A stretch of DNA of 64,000 nucleotides from Lysobacteraceae bacterium. GTDB taxonomy: Bacteria > Pseudomonadota > Gammaproteobacteria > Nevskiales > Nevskiaceae. The DNA lies in contig PNMW01000058.1 of NCBI GenBank assembly GCA_013823855.1, positions 1-64,000 on the forward strand, read 5' to 3'. Position 1 is the stretch's first letter; the number at the start of each line of letters is the position of its first letter. The position numbers and the translations under genes were made by a program. The notes under the pieces were generated by a model. It worked only from the letters and a program-made list of their open reading frames with translations, did no database searches and was not told the origin of the DNA. Positions 35,344 through 48,525 of the stretch are shown here, piece after piece.

Positions 35344-37719
35344 TTACGGCGCCGGAATCACCGTATCGGCACGGCGGCCGATCGTCTGGATCCGGGTATC
35401 GAGGGCGATCGGCGTTTCCGCCGACGTGAATGCTGCGGTGCGCGGGAAGCGCTGCTGCAGATAGGCGGCCAGCGCATGCTGTTCGGAGCCTGGCAGGGCG
35501 AAGGCAACGCCATAGGTGGCAAGGTCGGCAGCCGTGGTGCACAGCGGATTCTGGCCGGTTTCCGCGATCAGATAGACGCAGCGGCCGGCCTGCGCTGCCG
35601 GGAACGGATAGCCGTCGCCGCCGCGCTGCAGGAAGCCGAGCGTGACCATGCGGAAGGTACGGCCGGCATCGCCGACGATCGCCCCGTTCTGCACCACCAC
35701 ATCCGGCACCACGCCCGCGGCAGCACCATTGGCGTCGTCGATGCGCAGCGAGCGCACGCGGTCGCCGGCAGCACGCGTCGGGTCATAGCTGAACGAGAAG
35801 CCGCCGATCTGCGGGAAGCGGCCCTGCCGCGACGGCTGATTGGCGACCCCATGCTCGACCAGCGCGCGCAATTCGGTGGCGGTCAGTTCGACGATGGCGA
35901 GACCGTTGTTGAACGACAGCGCCGTCTGGATATCGAACTGCGACACGTCACCGGTCTGCTTGCCGGCAGCCGGAATCGCCTGCGGCGGCAACAGGATCAC
36001 CTCGTTCGGATTGGTCGAACCGGGCGGCTGCTGCACTTCGCCGATCTGGGCGCGGATGCCGCCACCGTTCTTCAGCGAGATCGACACTGCCGGATCGACG
36101 GCCTGGGCCACGAACAGGTTGGCATCGGCGCTGAGATTGCCGAGATTGGTTTCCTCGCCGCGCACGCCGAAGTTCGCCGAGCCCGGAGCCCGGCCTTCGA
36201 GGAACACCGACGTGGCACCGAACAGGTTGCCCTCGCGCGACACCAGTACCTCGCTGACCGCATCGGCAATCGCCGCCACTTCGGCGATCGGCGCCGGGTT
36301 GCCCAGCGCCGCCACGCCTGCGGCGTCGGTGGCGTAGGCGCCATTGATGTCCGGGTTCAGCGTCTGCGGAATGACGACGCCGTCTTCGTCGAAGCCCACC
36401 ATCAGCCGGCCGACATAGCGGTACTGGCCATCGGTATTGACCAGCAGCACCGGCTGACCCTCGGCACTCGTGTACGTCTCCGGATAGGTGCCGGCAGCCG
36501 TGTCACCGGCACGCAGGCGATCGGTGCCGTCGGCAAGGATGGTGTCCGAACCGCCGCCGACGATGATGTCGACGCCGCGCAGCACACGCGCCAGCTGGCG
36601 CTCGATATCGAGCACCTGCATGTGCGCCAGCAGCACGATCTTGTCGACACCCGCCAGGGTCAGCGCATCGACCGATTCCTGGATCACTGCAGCCAGCGCA
36701 AGGATGTCGGCGGCGGTCGGCGTCGCGGCGAAGCCGGTCGGGCTGATCAGCACGCCGGCACCCGGCGAGCTGATCGTGGCCAGGGTCGGCGTTGTGGCGC
36801 CGACCACGCCGATGGTCTGACCATCGACAGTGATGGTCACCGAGCGCGCGATCGAGTTCGGCGCTGCCGCTGCACCGTCGGCAACCACCGTCGGCGCGAG
36901 GCTGGCATCGCCGGCGAAATCGAGATTGGCCGACAGATACGGGAACCGCGTGCCTTCCCAGCTGGCATCGACGGTAATCAGATCGGCGACCCGCGCCGTG
37001 CCGGCGTCGAAGTCATGATTGCCGAACGCCGACGCCTGGATGCCGAGCGCGTTGAGGATGCGGATGTCGCCGCGGCCATCGCAGGAAGCCGGTGCGCCAC
37101 AGGTGCTGCCGACCAGCGACGCGAGCAGCGGATCGGAACTGGCCGAGAAGAACGGGCTCGGGATGTAGTTGTCACCGGAAGACAGCGTCAGGCTCGCGTC
37201 AGGCATGCTGTCCTGCAGCGCCCGCAGCACCGCCGACAAGTTGGGCGCGTCCTCGATCGCCGGGCCGGCCGCTTCGAAATCGGCCATGTGCAGCAACTGC
37301 ATCGTGAACGCGGCGGCGACCGGATTGACTGAAATCGTCACTGTCGCCGTCGCGCTGCCGCCACGGCCATCGGCGGCGGTGTAGCTGAAACTGTCGGTGC
37401 CGGAGTAGCCGGGCCGCGGCACGTAGTCGATGCGGGTGCCGGCGACGATCGTCGCGCTGCCGTTAGTCGGCGCGGTGACCGCAGTGATCAGCAGGTTGTC
37501 GCCGTCGTCGTCGCGGTCGTTACCCAGCAGATCGAGCAGGTTCCGCGTGCTGCTGGCGGTCACGACCACGGTATCGGCGCTTGCTACCGGGGTGACGTTG
37601 CCAGCTTCAACCGGAACCTCGACCCGGACTTCGCGAACCTCATCGTCACAGCCTGCAAGCGCGAGACCCGCGCCGAGATACAGGGCGGCCAGCAGGGGCT
37701 GGCGGCGAAACTTCATCAT
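35344..37719 (-). CDS. Lipoprotein 5'-nucleotidase / 2',3'-cyclic-nucleotide phosphodiesterase family with N-terminal cadherin/Ig-like domain
   Basis: LALAGC|DD lipobox; DLLGNDRDDDGDNLLITAVTAPTNGSATI..GYSGTDSFSYTAADGRGG; LLHMADFEA, GNHDFD, ILLAHMQ, NGGGIRA, LVEHGVANQ. Confidence 0.85.
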   Translation of the reverse strand: MMKFRRQPLLAALYLGAGLALAGCDDEVREVRVEVPVEAGNVTPVASADTVVVTASSTRNLLDLLGNDRDDDGDNLLITAVTAPTNGSATIVAGTRIDYVPRPGYSGTDSFSYTAADGRGGSATATVTISVNPVAAAFTMQLLHMADFEAAGPAIEDAPNLSAVLRALQDSMPDASLTLSSGDNYIPSPFFSASSDPLLASLVGSTCGAPASCDGRGDIRILNALGIQASAFGNHDFDAGTARVADLITVDASWEGTRFPYLSANLDFAGDASLAPTVVADGAAAAPNSIARSVTITVDGQTIGVVGATTPTLATISSPGAGVLISPTGFAATPTAADILALAAVIQESVDALTLAGVDKIVLLAHMQVLDIERQLARVLRGVDIIVGGGSDTILADGTDRLRAGDTAAGTYPETYTSAEGQPVLLVNTDGQYRYVGRLMVGFDEDGVVIPQTLNPDINGAYATDAAGVAALGNPAPIAEVAAIADAVSEVLVSREGNLFGATSVFLEGRAPGSANFGVRGEETNLGNLSADANLFVAQAVDPAVSISLKNGGGIRAQIGEVQQPPGSTNPNEVILLPPQAIPAAGKQTGDVSQFDIQTALSFNNGLAIVELTATELRALVEHGVANQPSRQGRFPQIGGFSFSYDPTRAAGDRVRSLRIDDANGAAAGVVPDVVVQNGAIVGDAGRTFRMVTLGFLQRGGDGYPFPAAQAGRCVYLIAETGQNPLCTTAADLATYGVAFALPGSEQHALAAYLQQRFPRTAAFTSAETPIALDTRIQTIGRRADTVIPAP

Positions 37720-37861
37720 GGTGTCCTCCCGGAACGCGATGGAAATCGATTAGCGATTCACGTTAGGGCGCGCAGATGACGATCGGGAGAAGCGTTGTCG
37801 ATTTCGCGTGCAGAGCGGATGAACACCTTTTGACAGCATCAACGATCACGGAGCGCGAGCG

Positions 37862-38399
37862 ATGAATGAGGACGTCAGATCGGTGGTTGCAGGAGTATCA
37901 ACGCCGGCTGCAATCGTCTTTGGCGTCGGCGCCGAGCAGGGCATCGGTGCGGCGGTCTGCCGGCGCTTCGCCGCCGGCGGCCATCACCTGCTGGTCGCCA
38001 GCCGCACGGCGGCGAAAATCGCCCGGGTGGTGGCCACCATCGAGGCCTGCGGCGGCTCGGCCGAGGCGGTCGCCACCGATGTCACCGACGAAGCCTCGGT
38101 GATCGCCGCCTTCGACCAGGCGATGCAGGCCTCCGGCCGTCACGCGCCTGCGGATGATCTCGCAGAGCATGGCGCGCGAGTACGGCCCCCAGGGCTTGCA
38201 TGTCGCTCATCTGCTGATCGACGGCGGCGTTGACGGCGACCGCCTGCGCACTGCCATCCCCGGCATGGCCGAGCGGCTCGGTGCCGACGGTCTGCTCGAT
38301 GTCGACTCGATCGCCGAGAACTACTGGAGCCTGCATCAGCAGGGCCGTTCGGCCTGGACCCAGGAACTGGATCTGCGGCCGCATCGTGAAGCGTTCTGA
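37862..38399 (+). pseudogene. Short-chain dehydrogenase/reductase remnant (internal deletion plus frameshift)
   Basis: Frame 1: IVFGVGAEQGIGAAVCRRFAAGGHHLLVASRTAAKIARVVATIEACGGSAEAVATDVTDEASVIAAFDQAMQASG; frame 2: RMISQSMAREYGPQGLHVAHLLIDGGVDGDRLR...HREAF. The middle, including the YxxxK catalytic segment, is absent. Confidence 0.82.
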
Positions 38400-38411
38400 A
38401 CCGGCGGGCAC

Positions 38412-38444
38412 AAAAAAAGCCGCCCGCGCGAGGCGGGCGGCTTT
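38412..38444. terminator. Bidirectional rho-independent terminator
   Basis: GCCGCCCGC-gcgag-GCGGGCGGC flanked by A7 on the left and TTT on the right. Confidence 0.85.
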
Positions 38445-38485
38445 CCGATGACGGCACCGGTCTGCGCCGGTGCCGACCGGCCGGT

Positions 38486-38806
38486 TCAGCGCCGGCTGCT
38501 GGTCTTCTGCAGGTGCGGGAACTTGGCCCGCTTCCAGGCTTCGATCGACCCGGCCTTCGGCTCGACCGCCGACGGCGCGAGGTCGACCGCCTTGGCATCG
38601 GTGAGCGACAGCGCCGGGAACTTGGCCTGCTTCCAGGCTTCGATCGAACCCGCCGCCGGCTGGTCGGCACGAGCCGGCGCTTCCTGCGCGGCGCTGCGAT
38701 TGAGCGCGGGATTCTTGGCCTTGAGCCAGGCGGCGTTGTCGGCGTTCGCGCCCATGCTGAGGGTGGTGGCGGCGATCAGGGCGGCAATGCGGAGAGTGTT
38801 GGACAT
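38486..38806 (-). CDS. Small secreted protein with three 'AWLKAKNPAL / AWKQAKFPAL / AWKRAKFPHL' repeats
   Basis: MSNTLRIAALIAATTLSMGANADNAAWLKAKNPALNRS...GSIEAWKQAKFPALSL...GSIEAWKRAKFPHLQKTSSRR; signal peptide; terminator downstream. Confidence 0.75.
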   Translation of the reverse strand: MSNTLRIAALIAATTLSMGANADNAAWLKAKNPALNRSAAQEAPARADQPAAGSIEAWKQAKFPALSLTDAKAVDLAPSAVEPKAGSIEAWKRAKFPHLQKTSSRR

Positions 38807-38928
38807 GGTGATACCTCGTCTCGGACGAAAAGGGGCGCAGCGGGATGCCTCGGGAGGTGATGGCCGAGTACTGCCATCGGGCGGAACGATCCGGAAGCAC
38901 GGCGGCCCGACGCCGGTCCGGAGCGGAC

Positions 38929-39324
38929 TTACAAGCGCAGGCGAGCCGTGCTCAACCAGGTACGCGTGCCGGCGCCGACCGCCGGACTGCGGACACGCTG
39001 CGGGGGGGACGCAGCGTCGTCCGGAAGCAGTCCGACGATCGACAGCGTTGCCGGCAGCAGGGCCACGAAGTCGCCGCCGGTCGGTGGCGTGAGTTCCGCC
39101 ACCAGGTGGTCGGCGCCGGTGCGGCCAGCCCGGACCGCGAGATCCAGGCTGACATCGCAGCGGTCACCACGATCGCTCGGCGCGTCGGGATGGTCGTCGA
39201 CCACCGTCCCGTGCGATGCGCAGCGTTCCAGCGACCAGGTGCCGCTAGGGTCACAGCCGTACGCCACCCGAACCTGCATCAGCAGGGCGATGACGACAAC
39301 GAGAATGGGCGCGAGCTTTTTCAT
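38929..39324 (-). CDS. Hypothetical secreted protein
   Basis: MKKLAPILVVVIALLMQVRVAYG signal peptide; no family recognised. Confidence 0.55.
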   Translation of the reverse strand: MKKLAPILVVVIALLMQVRVAYGCDPSGTWSLERCASHGTVVDDHPDAPSDRGDRCDVSLDLAVRAGRTGADHLVAELTPPTGGDFVALLPATLSIVGLLPDDAASPPQRVRSPAVGAGTRTWLSTARLRL

Positions 39325-39630
39325 GGTGCAATACGCACATTTTCGGTGCGCTAACTGCTCTTTTCAAGAGCATCCCCAGAATATTTTTCGGAGAATGGCT
39401 GGAGATATGCCTTCATCAGGCTGATTTTACTGAATTTTTACAGTAAATCGTTTATCCGGGCACAACAAGTAAAGCACTATTTTGGTGCGTTTTAGAGCGG
39501 ATGATTCAGATCCGCCGCATCCAGCCGGCCCGCAACCCCGTAGACGGCCACAGAAAAGCCGCATGCCCATGGACGTGACCAGGCAAAGGTTTGATCATTC
39601 CGCGCCATTCGCAAGGACTGCCCCACGCTG

Positions 39631-40197
39631 ATGCCTTCAGCTGACACCAAGGTACCCACGCTCGGCGCCGATGACTCGACGCACGGCAATGACATGCCGG
39701 ACGCGTTGTGGGGGCATCTTTATCCGGAGCTCAAGGCGCTGGCCCGCAGCCGTCTGCGCCGTTCGGGCAACTTCACGCTGCTCGACACCACCGCCCTGGT
39801 CAATCAGTCCTGCCTGAAGATGCTTGAACGCGGCACGGGCGCGCTCGAAGGCCGGCAGCGCCTGCAGTTCCTCGCCTATGCCTCGGCGGTGATGCGCTCG
39901 GTGGTCATTGATCTCGCCCGCGAACGGCTCACCGACCGGCGCGGCAACGGCGGGCTGCTGCGACTCGACCTGCTGGCGATCGGCCCGGACACCACGGTCG
40001 AGGATGACCCGCTGATCGTCGACATGGCGCTGACCGACCTGCGCATCCGCGAACCGCGTCTGGCCCAGGTGGTGGAGATGCGCTTCTTCGGCGGCTTTCC
40101 GGAAATCGAGATCGCCGAAGCGCTCGGCATCTCCGAACGCAGCGTCCGTCGCGACTGGGAAAAGGCACGGCTGCTGATGCGCATGCTGCTGGCCTGA
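39631..40197 (+). CDS. ECF-like RNA polymerase sigma factor (kinase-associated, TIGR02999-like)
   Basis: LWGHLYPELKALARSRLRRSG..LLDTTALVNQSCLKML..QFLAYASAVMRSVVIDLARERLTDRRGNG..VVEMRFFGGFPEIEIAEALGISERSVRRDWEKARLLM. Confidence 0.88.
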   Translation: MPSADTKVPTLGADDSTHGNDMPDALWGHLYPELKALARSRLRRSGNFTLLDTTALVNQSCLKMLERGTGALEGRQRLQFLAYASAVMRSVVIDLARERLTDRRGNGGLLRLDLLAIGPDTTVEDDPLIVDMALTDLRIREPRLAQVVEMRFFGGFPEIEIAEALGISERSVRRDWEKARLLMRMLLA

Positions 40198-40201
40198 GCC
40201 G

Positions 40202-43018
<2,817 letters not shown>

Positions 43019-43051
43019 TCCGTCCGGCGAGGTCGGTACCGAAAAGGCGTC

Positions 43052-43675
43052 TCAGGCTTTCAAACGACCCGTGGCCCGCGCCAGCTCGGTGATGCCGTCC
43101 CAGTCGCCGGCCGCGATCAGCGCCTGCGGCGCCAGCCAGGAACCACCGACACAGGCGACGTTCGGCAGCGCCAGATAGCCGTGGGCGCTGGCGGCGTCGA
43201 TGCCGCCGGTGGGACAGAACAGCACATCGGAAAACACCGAGGCCAGCGCCTTCAGCAGCGGAATGCCGCCAGCCGGCTGCGCGGGAAACAGCTTCAGCGC
43301 GCGGAAACCCGCGTCGCGGGCGGCCAGCACTTCGCTCGGCGTCATCGTGCCGGGGAGGAACGGCAGGCCGGACTTGTTGATCGCGTCGAGCAGCGCCGGT
43401 GTCGCCCCCGGGCTGACCCCGAACTGGGCGCCGGCGGTGATCGCCGCCAGCACGTCGTCCGGCCCGGTGACGGTGCCGACACCGACGATGGCATCCGGCA
43501 CCGCTGCCCGGATCGCACGCACGCAGTCGAGCGCGATCGGTGTGCGCATCGTCACTTCGAGCACCCGGATACCACCCGCCACCAGCGCCTGCGCGAGCGG
43601 CACGGCGTGCTTGAGTTCATTGAGGACAATCACCGGCATCACCGGGCCGTCCTTGAGGATGTCGACAATCTGCAT
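43052..43675 (-). CDS. eda: KDPG/KHG aldolase
   Basis: MPVIVLNELKHAVPLAQALVAGGIRVLEVTMRT, GVGTVTGPDDV, LKLFPAQPAGG, FCPTGGID. Confidence 0.95.
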   Translation of the reverse strand: MQIVDILKDGPVMPVIVLNELKHAVPLAQALVAGGIRVLEVTMRTPIALDCVRAIRAAVPDAIVGVGTVTGPDDVLAAITAGAQFGVSPGATPALLDAINKSGLPFLPGTMTPSEVLAARDAGFRALKLFPAQPAGGIPLLKALASVFSDVLFCPTGGIDAASAHGYLALPNVACVGGSWLAPQALIAAGDWDGITELARATGRLKA

Positions 43676-43717
43676 GACGGGGTTCCTGTCGTTCTGTCTT
43701 GTTGTTCTGATGCTGTT

Positions 43718-45571
43718 CTAGGCGATGACGGCGCCTGACATGGCCAGCGCGCCGCTGCCGACGATCATCGCGCCTTCCTCCGCGGTGCCGACGCAGGCGC
43801 GCGCCGAGGCAAACAGCTCGCGGCCGCTGCCGTATTCGTTGCCGGACAGGTCCGCGCCCGCCGCGCCGCGCGCCGCCCATTCGCCGGGTTCGACCAGGGC
43901 CGTCAAACTGCCGGCCTCGGCATCGAGCCGGATCAGGTCGCCATCGCGCACCTTGGCCAGATCGCCGCCGGCGAGACATTCCGGCGACACGTGGATCGCC
44001 GCCGGCACCTTGCCCGAGGCGCCGCTCATCCGGCCATCGGTGACCAGCGCGACCTTGAAACCCTCGTCCTGCAGGATGCCCAGCGGCGGCGTCAGCTTGT
44101 GCAGTTCCGGCATGCCGTTGGCGCGTGGGCCCTGGAAGCGGACCACGGCGACGAAATCGCGCTTCAGCTCGCCGCGCTTGAACGCCGCCTGCACCGCTTC
44201 CTGGGAATCGAAGACGATCGCTGGCGCTTCGACAATGCGATGTTCCGGCTTCACCGCTGACACCTTGATGACAGCGCGGCCGAGGTTGCCGGTCAGCCGC
44301 CGCAGGCCGCCGTCGGCGCTGAACGGATTCGCCGCCGGGCGCAACACCGATTCATCGAGCGAGGCCAGCGGCGCGGCGCGCCAGGCGAGCGCGCCTTGGG
44401 CATCCAGATACGGCTCCTCGGCATAGGCCTCGAGTCCGCGACCGGCGATGGTCTTCACATCGCGGTGCATCAGCCCGGCATCGAGCAGTTCGCGGATCAG
44501 GAAACCCATGCCGCCGGCGGCGTGGAAGTGGTTCACATCGGCCTTTCCGTTCGGGTAGATGCGCGCCAGCAGCGGCACCACCGACGACAGCTCGGAGAAG
44601 TCATCCCAGTCGATGACGATGCCGGCCGCGCGGGCCATCGCGATCAGGTGGATCGTGTGATTGGTCGACCCGCCCGTGGCATGCAGGCCGACGATGGCAT
44701 TGACGATGGCCCGCTCGTCGACGATCTCCGCCATCGGCAGATAGGCGTCGCCCAGGGTGGTGAGTGCCGCAATCCGCTTCGCCGCCGCCGCCGTCAGCGC
44801 CTCGCGCAGTGGCGTGTTCGGATTGACGAAGGCGGCTCCCGGCAGATGCAGGCCCATGACCTCCATCAGCATCTGGTTGGAATTGGCGGTGCCGTAGAAG
44901 GTGCAGGTACCCGGACCGTGATAGCTGGCCGCTTCCGATTCCAGCAGCGCGTCGCGGCCCACTTTCCCTTGCGCGAACAGTTGCCGGACCTTGGCCTTGT
45001 CGTCGTTCGACACACCCGAGGTCATCGGCCCGGCCGGCACGAAGATCACCGGCAGGTGGCCGAAGCTCAGGGCGCCGATCACCAGCCCCGGCACGATCTT
45101 GTCGCAGACGCCGAGCATCAGCGCCGCATCGAAGGTGTTGTGGGAAAGCGCGATGGCGGCCGACATGGCGATCACGTCGCGCGAGAACAGGCTCAGCTCC
45201 ATGCCCGGCTCGCCCTGGGTCACGCCATCGCACATCGCCGGCACGCCGCCGGCGAACTGGGCGACCGCGAAGGCTTCACGCGCCGCCTGCTTGATGATCG
45301 CCGGATAGCGTTCCAGCGGCTGATGCGCCGACAGCATGTCGTTGTACGCCGAGACGATGCCGAGATTCGGCCAGCGCACCGCGCGCAGCGCCGGCTTGTC
45401 ATCGCTGCCGGCGGCGGCAAAGGCATGCGCGAGATTGGTGCAGCCGAGCCGGCCACGCGCCGTGCCGGCTTCGCGGGCCTGATCCATCCGCTTGAGATAG
45501 GCGGCGCGCGTCGCCGCGCTCCGGTTCCTGATTCGCGCTGTGACGGCGGCGACGACGGGATTCAACGGCAT
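43718..45571 (-). CDS. edd: 6-Phosphogluconate dehydratase
   Basis: [77 protein letters not shown]; start at 45571. Confidence 0.95.
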   Translation of the reverse strand: MPLNPVVAAVTARIRNRSAATRAAYLKRMDQAREAGTARGRLGCTNLAHAFAAAGSDDKPALRAVRWPNLGIVSAYNDMLSAHQPLERYPAIIKQAAREAFAVAQFAGGVPAMCDGVTQGEPGMELSLFSRDVIAMSAAIALSHNTFDAALMLGVCDKIVPGLVIGALSFGHLPVIFVPAGPMTSGVSNDDKAKVRQLFAQGKVGRDALLESEAASYHGPGTCTFYGTANSNQMLMEVMGLHLPGAAFVNPNTPLREALTAAAAKRIAALTTLGDAYLPMAEIVDERAIVNAIVGLHATGGSTNHTIHLIAMARAAGIVIDWDDFSELSSVVPLLARIYPNGKADVNHFHAAGGMGFLIRELLDAGLMHRDVKTIAGRGLEAYAEEPYLDAQGALAWRAAPLASLDESVLRPAANPFSADGGLRRLTGNLGRAVIKVSAVKPEHRIVEAPAIVFDSQEAVQAAFKRGELKRDFVAVVRFQGPRANGMPELHKLTPPLGILQDEGFKVALVTDGRMSGASGKVPAAIHVSPECLAGGDLAKVRDGDLIRLDAEAGSLTALVEPGEWAARGAAGADLSGNEYGSGRELFASARACVGTAEEGAMIVGSGALAMSGAVIA

Positions 45572-45684
45572 GTTCTCTCCGGAGCGCCGCCGATCCGATG
45601 GCAGGAAAGCGGCTTGTGAATCGATGCGGCTGGCAAGATAGCACTGCAAGAACGATGCAAAGCCGCCACCGAAACCCGAGCGCC

Positions 45685-47145
45685 ATGGCCCAACCACCCT
45701 GCTTCGACCTGATTTTCTTCGGCGGCACCGGCGATCTGGCACTCCGCAAGCTGCTGCCGGCGCTGTACTACCGGCATCGCGACACGAAAGACTGCAGCGG
45801 CTGGCGGATCATCGCCGTGTCGCGCCAGGCGCTCGACACCGCCGGTTACGTCGCGATGGTGCACACGGCCTGCCAGCAGTTCATTCCGGCCAGGGATTTC
45901 GACGAAACGGTCTGGACCGCTTTCGCGACCCGACTCGAATACCTGGCGATCGACGCCACGGTGCCGGCCGACTACGGCAAGCTCGCCACCGCCCTCGCCG
46001 ACTCCGCCGAGCGCATCCGGGTGTTTTATCTCTCAACGGCTGCCAGCCTGTTCGCCGGCATTTGCGACAACCTCGCCACCGCGAATCTGGTCACGGGCTT
46101 GAGCCGCGTGGTGCTGGAGAAGCCGCTCGGCTTCAGCCTCGCTTCGGCAACCGCGATCAACGAGGCGGTGGCGAAGATCTTCACGGAGAAGCAGATCTTC
46201 CGGATCGATCACTACCTCGGCAAGGAAACGGTGCAGAACCTGATCGCGCTGCGCTTCGGCAACTCGATCTTCGAGCCGCTGTGGCATCGCGCCGCGGTGC
46301 GCGACGTACAGATCACGCTCGCGGAAACGGTCGGGGTCGGCGACCGCGGCGAGTACTACAACCGCTACGGGGCGCTGCGCGACATGGTGCAGAACCATGC
46401 GCTGCAGCTGCTGTGCATCCTGGCGATGGAGCCGCCGTCGTCGATCGACCCGGACGAGATCCGCGACGAAAAGCTGAAAGTGCTGCGCGCGCTGCGGCCG
46501 TTCACGCCGGACGACGTGCGCAACAAGATCGTCCGCGGCCAGTACCGCGCCGGCGCGATCGAAGGCCGCGCGGTGCCGGGCTATCTCGACGAGCCGGGCA
46601 TTCCGGACGGCACGACCACCGAAACCTTCGTGTCGATGCGGGTCGATGTCGACAACTGGCGCTGGGCGCGGGTGCCGTTCTACTTGCGCACCGGCAAGCG
46701 GATGCAGGAGCGGATGTCGGAGATCGTCATCAACTTCCGCGCCGTGCCGCACGCGATCCTGCCCGGCAACGACGCCGGAAACGTCAATCGCCTGGTGATC
46801 CGCCTGCAGCCGGACGAGGGCATCGAACTGCATGTGCTGGCCAAGGTGCCGGGTGCCGACATGCGGGTGAAGCCGGTCAAGCTCGATCTGGACTTCGCCG
46901 AAACCTTCAAGACCCGTCAGTGGGACGCCTACGAGCGCCTGCTGATGGACGTGATCAGCGGCAACCTGACCCTGTTCATGCGCCGCGACGAACTCGACGC
47001 CGCCTGGCAGTGGATCGACCCGATCCACAGCGCCTGGGCCGCGCAGAGCGATCCGCCGAAGCCGTACTCGGCCGGCACCTGGGGGCCGACCGCATCGAGC
47101 GCGCTGATCGTCCGCGATGGCCTGTGCTGGAAGGAGGAGTCATGA
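45685..47145 (+). CDS. zwf: Glucose-6-phosphate 1-dehydrogenase
   Basis: [43 protein letters not shown]; start MAQPPC at 45685. Confidence 0.96.
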   Translation: MAQPPCFDLIFFGGTGDLALRKLLPALYYRHRDTKDCSGWRIIAVSRQALDTAGYVAMVHTACQQFIPARDFDETVWTAFATRLEYLAIDATVPADYGKLATALADSAERIRVFYLSTAASLFAGICDNLATANLVTGLSRVVLEKPLGFSLASATAINEAVAKIFTEKQIFRIDHYLGKETVQNLIALRFGNSIFEPLWHRAAVRDVQITLAETVGVGDRGEYYNRYGALRDMVQNHALQLLCILAMEPPSSIDPDEIRDEKLKVLRALRPFTPDDVRNKIVRGQYRAGAIEGRAVPGYLDEPGIPDGTTTETFVSMRVDVDNWRWARVPFYLRTGKRMQERMSEIVINFRAVPHAILPGNDAGNVNRLVIRLQPDEGIELHVLAKVPGADMRVKPVKLDLDFAETFKTRQWDAYERLLMDVISGNLTLFMRRDELDAAWQWIDPIHSAWAAQSDPPKPYSAGTWGPTASSALIVRDGLCWKEES

Positions 47146-47846
47146 GCGGCGGGCTGACCGAGCATCGCTTCACCTCGAACGAGGCCGCGACCGCAGCGCT
47201 GGCCGAGGCGATTCTCGGCCGCCTGAGTGCGGCGATTGCCGAGCGCGGCGTCGCGTCGCTGATCGTTTCCGGCGGCAAGAGCCCGGTGCCGCTGTTCGCG
47301 CGGCTGCGGGTGGCTGCGCTGGATTGGTCCAAGGTCTGGATCACGCTGGCCGACGAACGCTGGGTCGAGCCGACCTCGCCGGATTCCAACGAGCGCCTGC
47401 TGCTCGAGCATCTGCTGCGCGATGCCGCGGCCGCGGCCCGCTTCGTGCCGCTGAAATCGGCGTCCGGGCAGGTTGCCGACGGGCTGGTCGCATCGTCCGC
47501 AGCACTCGCCGCAATTCCTCGGCCGTTCGATGTGGTGGTGCTCGGCATGGGCGAGGACGGCCACACGGCTTCGCTGTTTCCGGGGACCGAGGGTCTGGCG
47601 GCGGCGCTGGCGCCCGACAATCCGGCTGCGCTCGCCGCGATCACGCCGCTGACCGCGCCGCATCCGCGCATCACGCTGACCTTGGCGGCGCTGCTCGACG
47701 CTCGCTGCGTGATGCTGCCGCTCGCCGGCGCGACGAAGCTCGCCGTCTACCGCCGAGCGCGCGTGGAACCCGATCCGCTGGCCTGGCCGATCAGCGCGGT
47801 GCTGACGCAGACGCGCACGGCGGTGGAGATCTGGCTGGCCGACTGA
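47142..47846 (+). CDS. pgl: 6-Phosphogluconolactonase
   Basis: [45 protein letters not shown] overlap with zwf. Confidence 0.94.
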   Translation: MSGGLTEHRFTSNEAATAALAEAILGRLSAAIAERGVASLIVSGGKSPVPLFARLRVAALDWSKVWITLADERWVEPTSPDSNERLLLEHLLRDAAAAARFVPLKSASGQVADGLVASSAALAAIPRPFDVVVLGMGEDGHTASLFPGTEGLAAALAPDNPAALAAITPLTAPHPRITLTLAALLDARCVMLPLAGATKLAVYRRARVEPDPLAWPISAVLTQTRTAVEIWLAD

Positions 47847-47847
47847 C

Positions 47848-48387
47848 TCAGTCGCGGTTCGACGGGCGCTTCGGCGCCGGCACGTCCGGTGATTCCTTGA
47901 AACGCGGAATCAGGTCGACGAGGTTGCAGGGGCGCGTCGCCGTCGACAGCTGCAGACTGATGATCTTGTCCCAGGCCAGTTCGCAGGCACCACGCGAACC
48001 CGGCAGGCAGAACACGAGGCGACCGTTGGCCGAGCCGGCAAAGGCGCGCGACTGGATCGCCGAGGTGCCGATATCGGCATAGCTCAGCATCCGGAACAGT
48101 TCGCCGAAGCCATCGGTGATCCGGTCGAGCAGCGGCCGGACCGCTTCCGGCACCAGATCGCGGCCGGTCAGGCCGGTGCCACCGGTGATGATGATCACGT
48201 CGACGGTATCGTCGATCAGCCAGTTCGAGACCTGGGCGCGGACGCCGTAGCGGTCATCGCTCCGGATCAGCCGCGCGGCCAGCCGATGGCCATCGCGGGC
48301 GATGCGTTCGACCAGCAGGTTGCCGGACTTGTCGTCGGCGAGCGTGCGGGTGTCGGAGACGGTCAGGACAGCGATGCCTAGGCTCAT
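47848..48387 (-). CDS. moaB: Molybdenum cofactor biosynthesis protein B
   Basis: IAVLTVSDTRTLADDKSGNLLVERI; VIIITGGTGLTGRDLVPEAV; FCLPGS. Confidence 0.94.
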   Translation of the reverse strand: MSLGIAVLTVSDTRTLADDKSGNLLVERIARDGHRLAARLIRSDDRYGVRAQVSNWLIDDTVDVIIITGGTGLTGRDLVPEAVRPLLDRITDGFGELFRMLSYADIGTSAIQSRAFAGSANGRLVFCLPGSRGACELAWDKIISLQLSTATRPCNLVDLIPRFKESPDVPAPKRPSNRD

Positions 48388-48432
48388 CGGGATGCTCGTT
48401 CAGTCGTTCTGGCGAAAGCGGGACTCAGGCGA

Positions 48433-48500
48433 AGGCGCAAAGACGCCAGAGAAAAACAAGAAAGTCATGCTCTTCAGCTGTTCTTGGCGTCTTCGCGCCT
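48433..48500. repeat. Imperfect long inverted repeat (16-bp arms, one mismatch)
   Basis: aggcgcaaagacgcca ... tggcgtcttcgcgcct in the moaB-hpnN intergenic gap. Confidence 0.65.
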
Positions 48501-48525
48501 CCGCGTGAGCCCGCCGTTTTCACAC

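Noticed and set aside
45572-45684. HexR-type operator between edd and zwf
   Set aside because: No convincing TGTARTWWWWWTWACA-like palindrome seen in the divergent region
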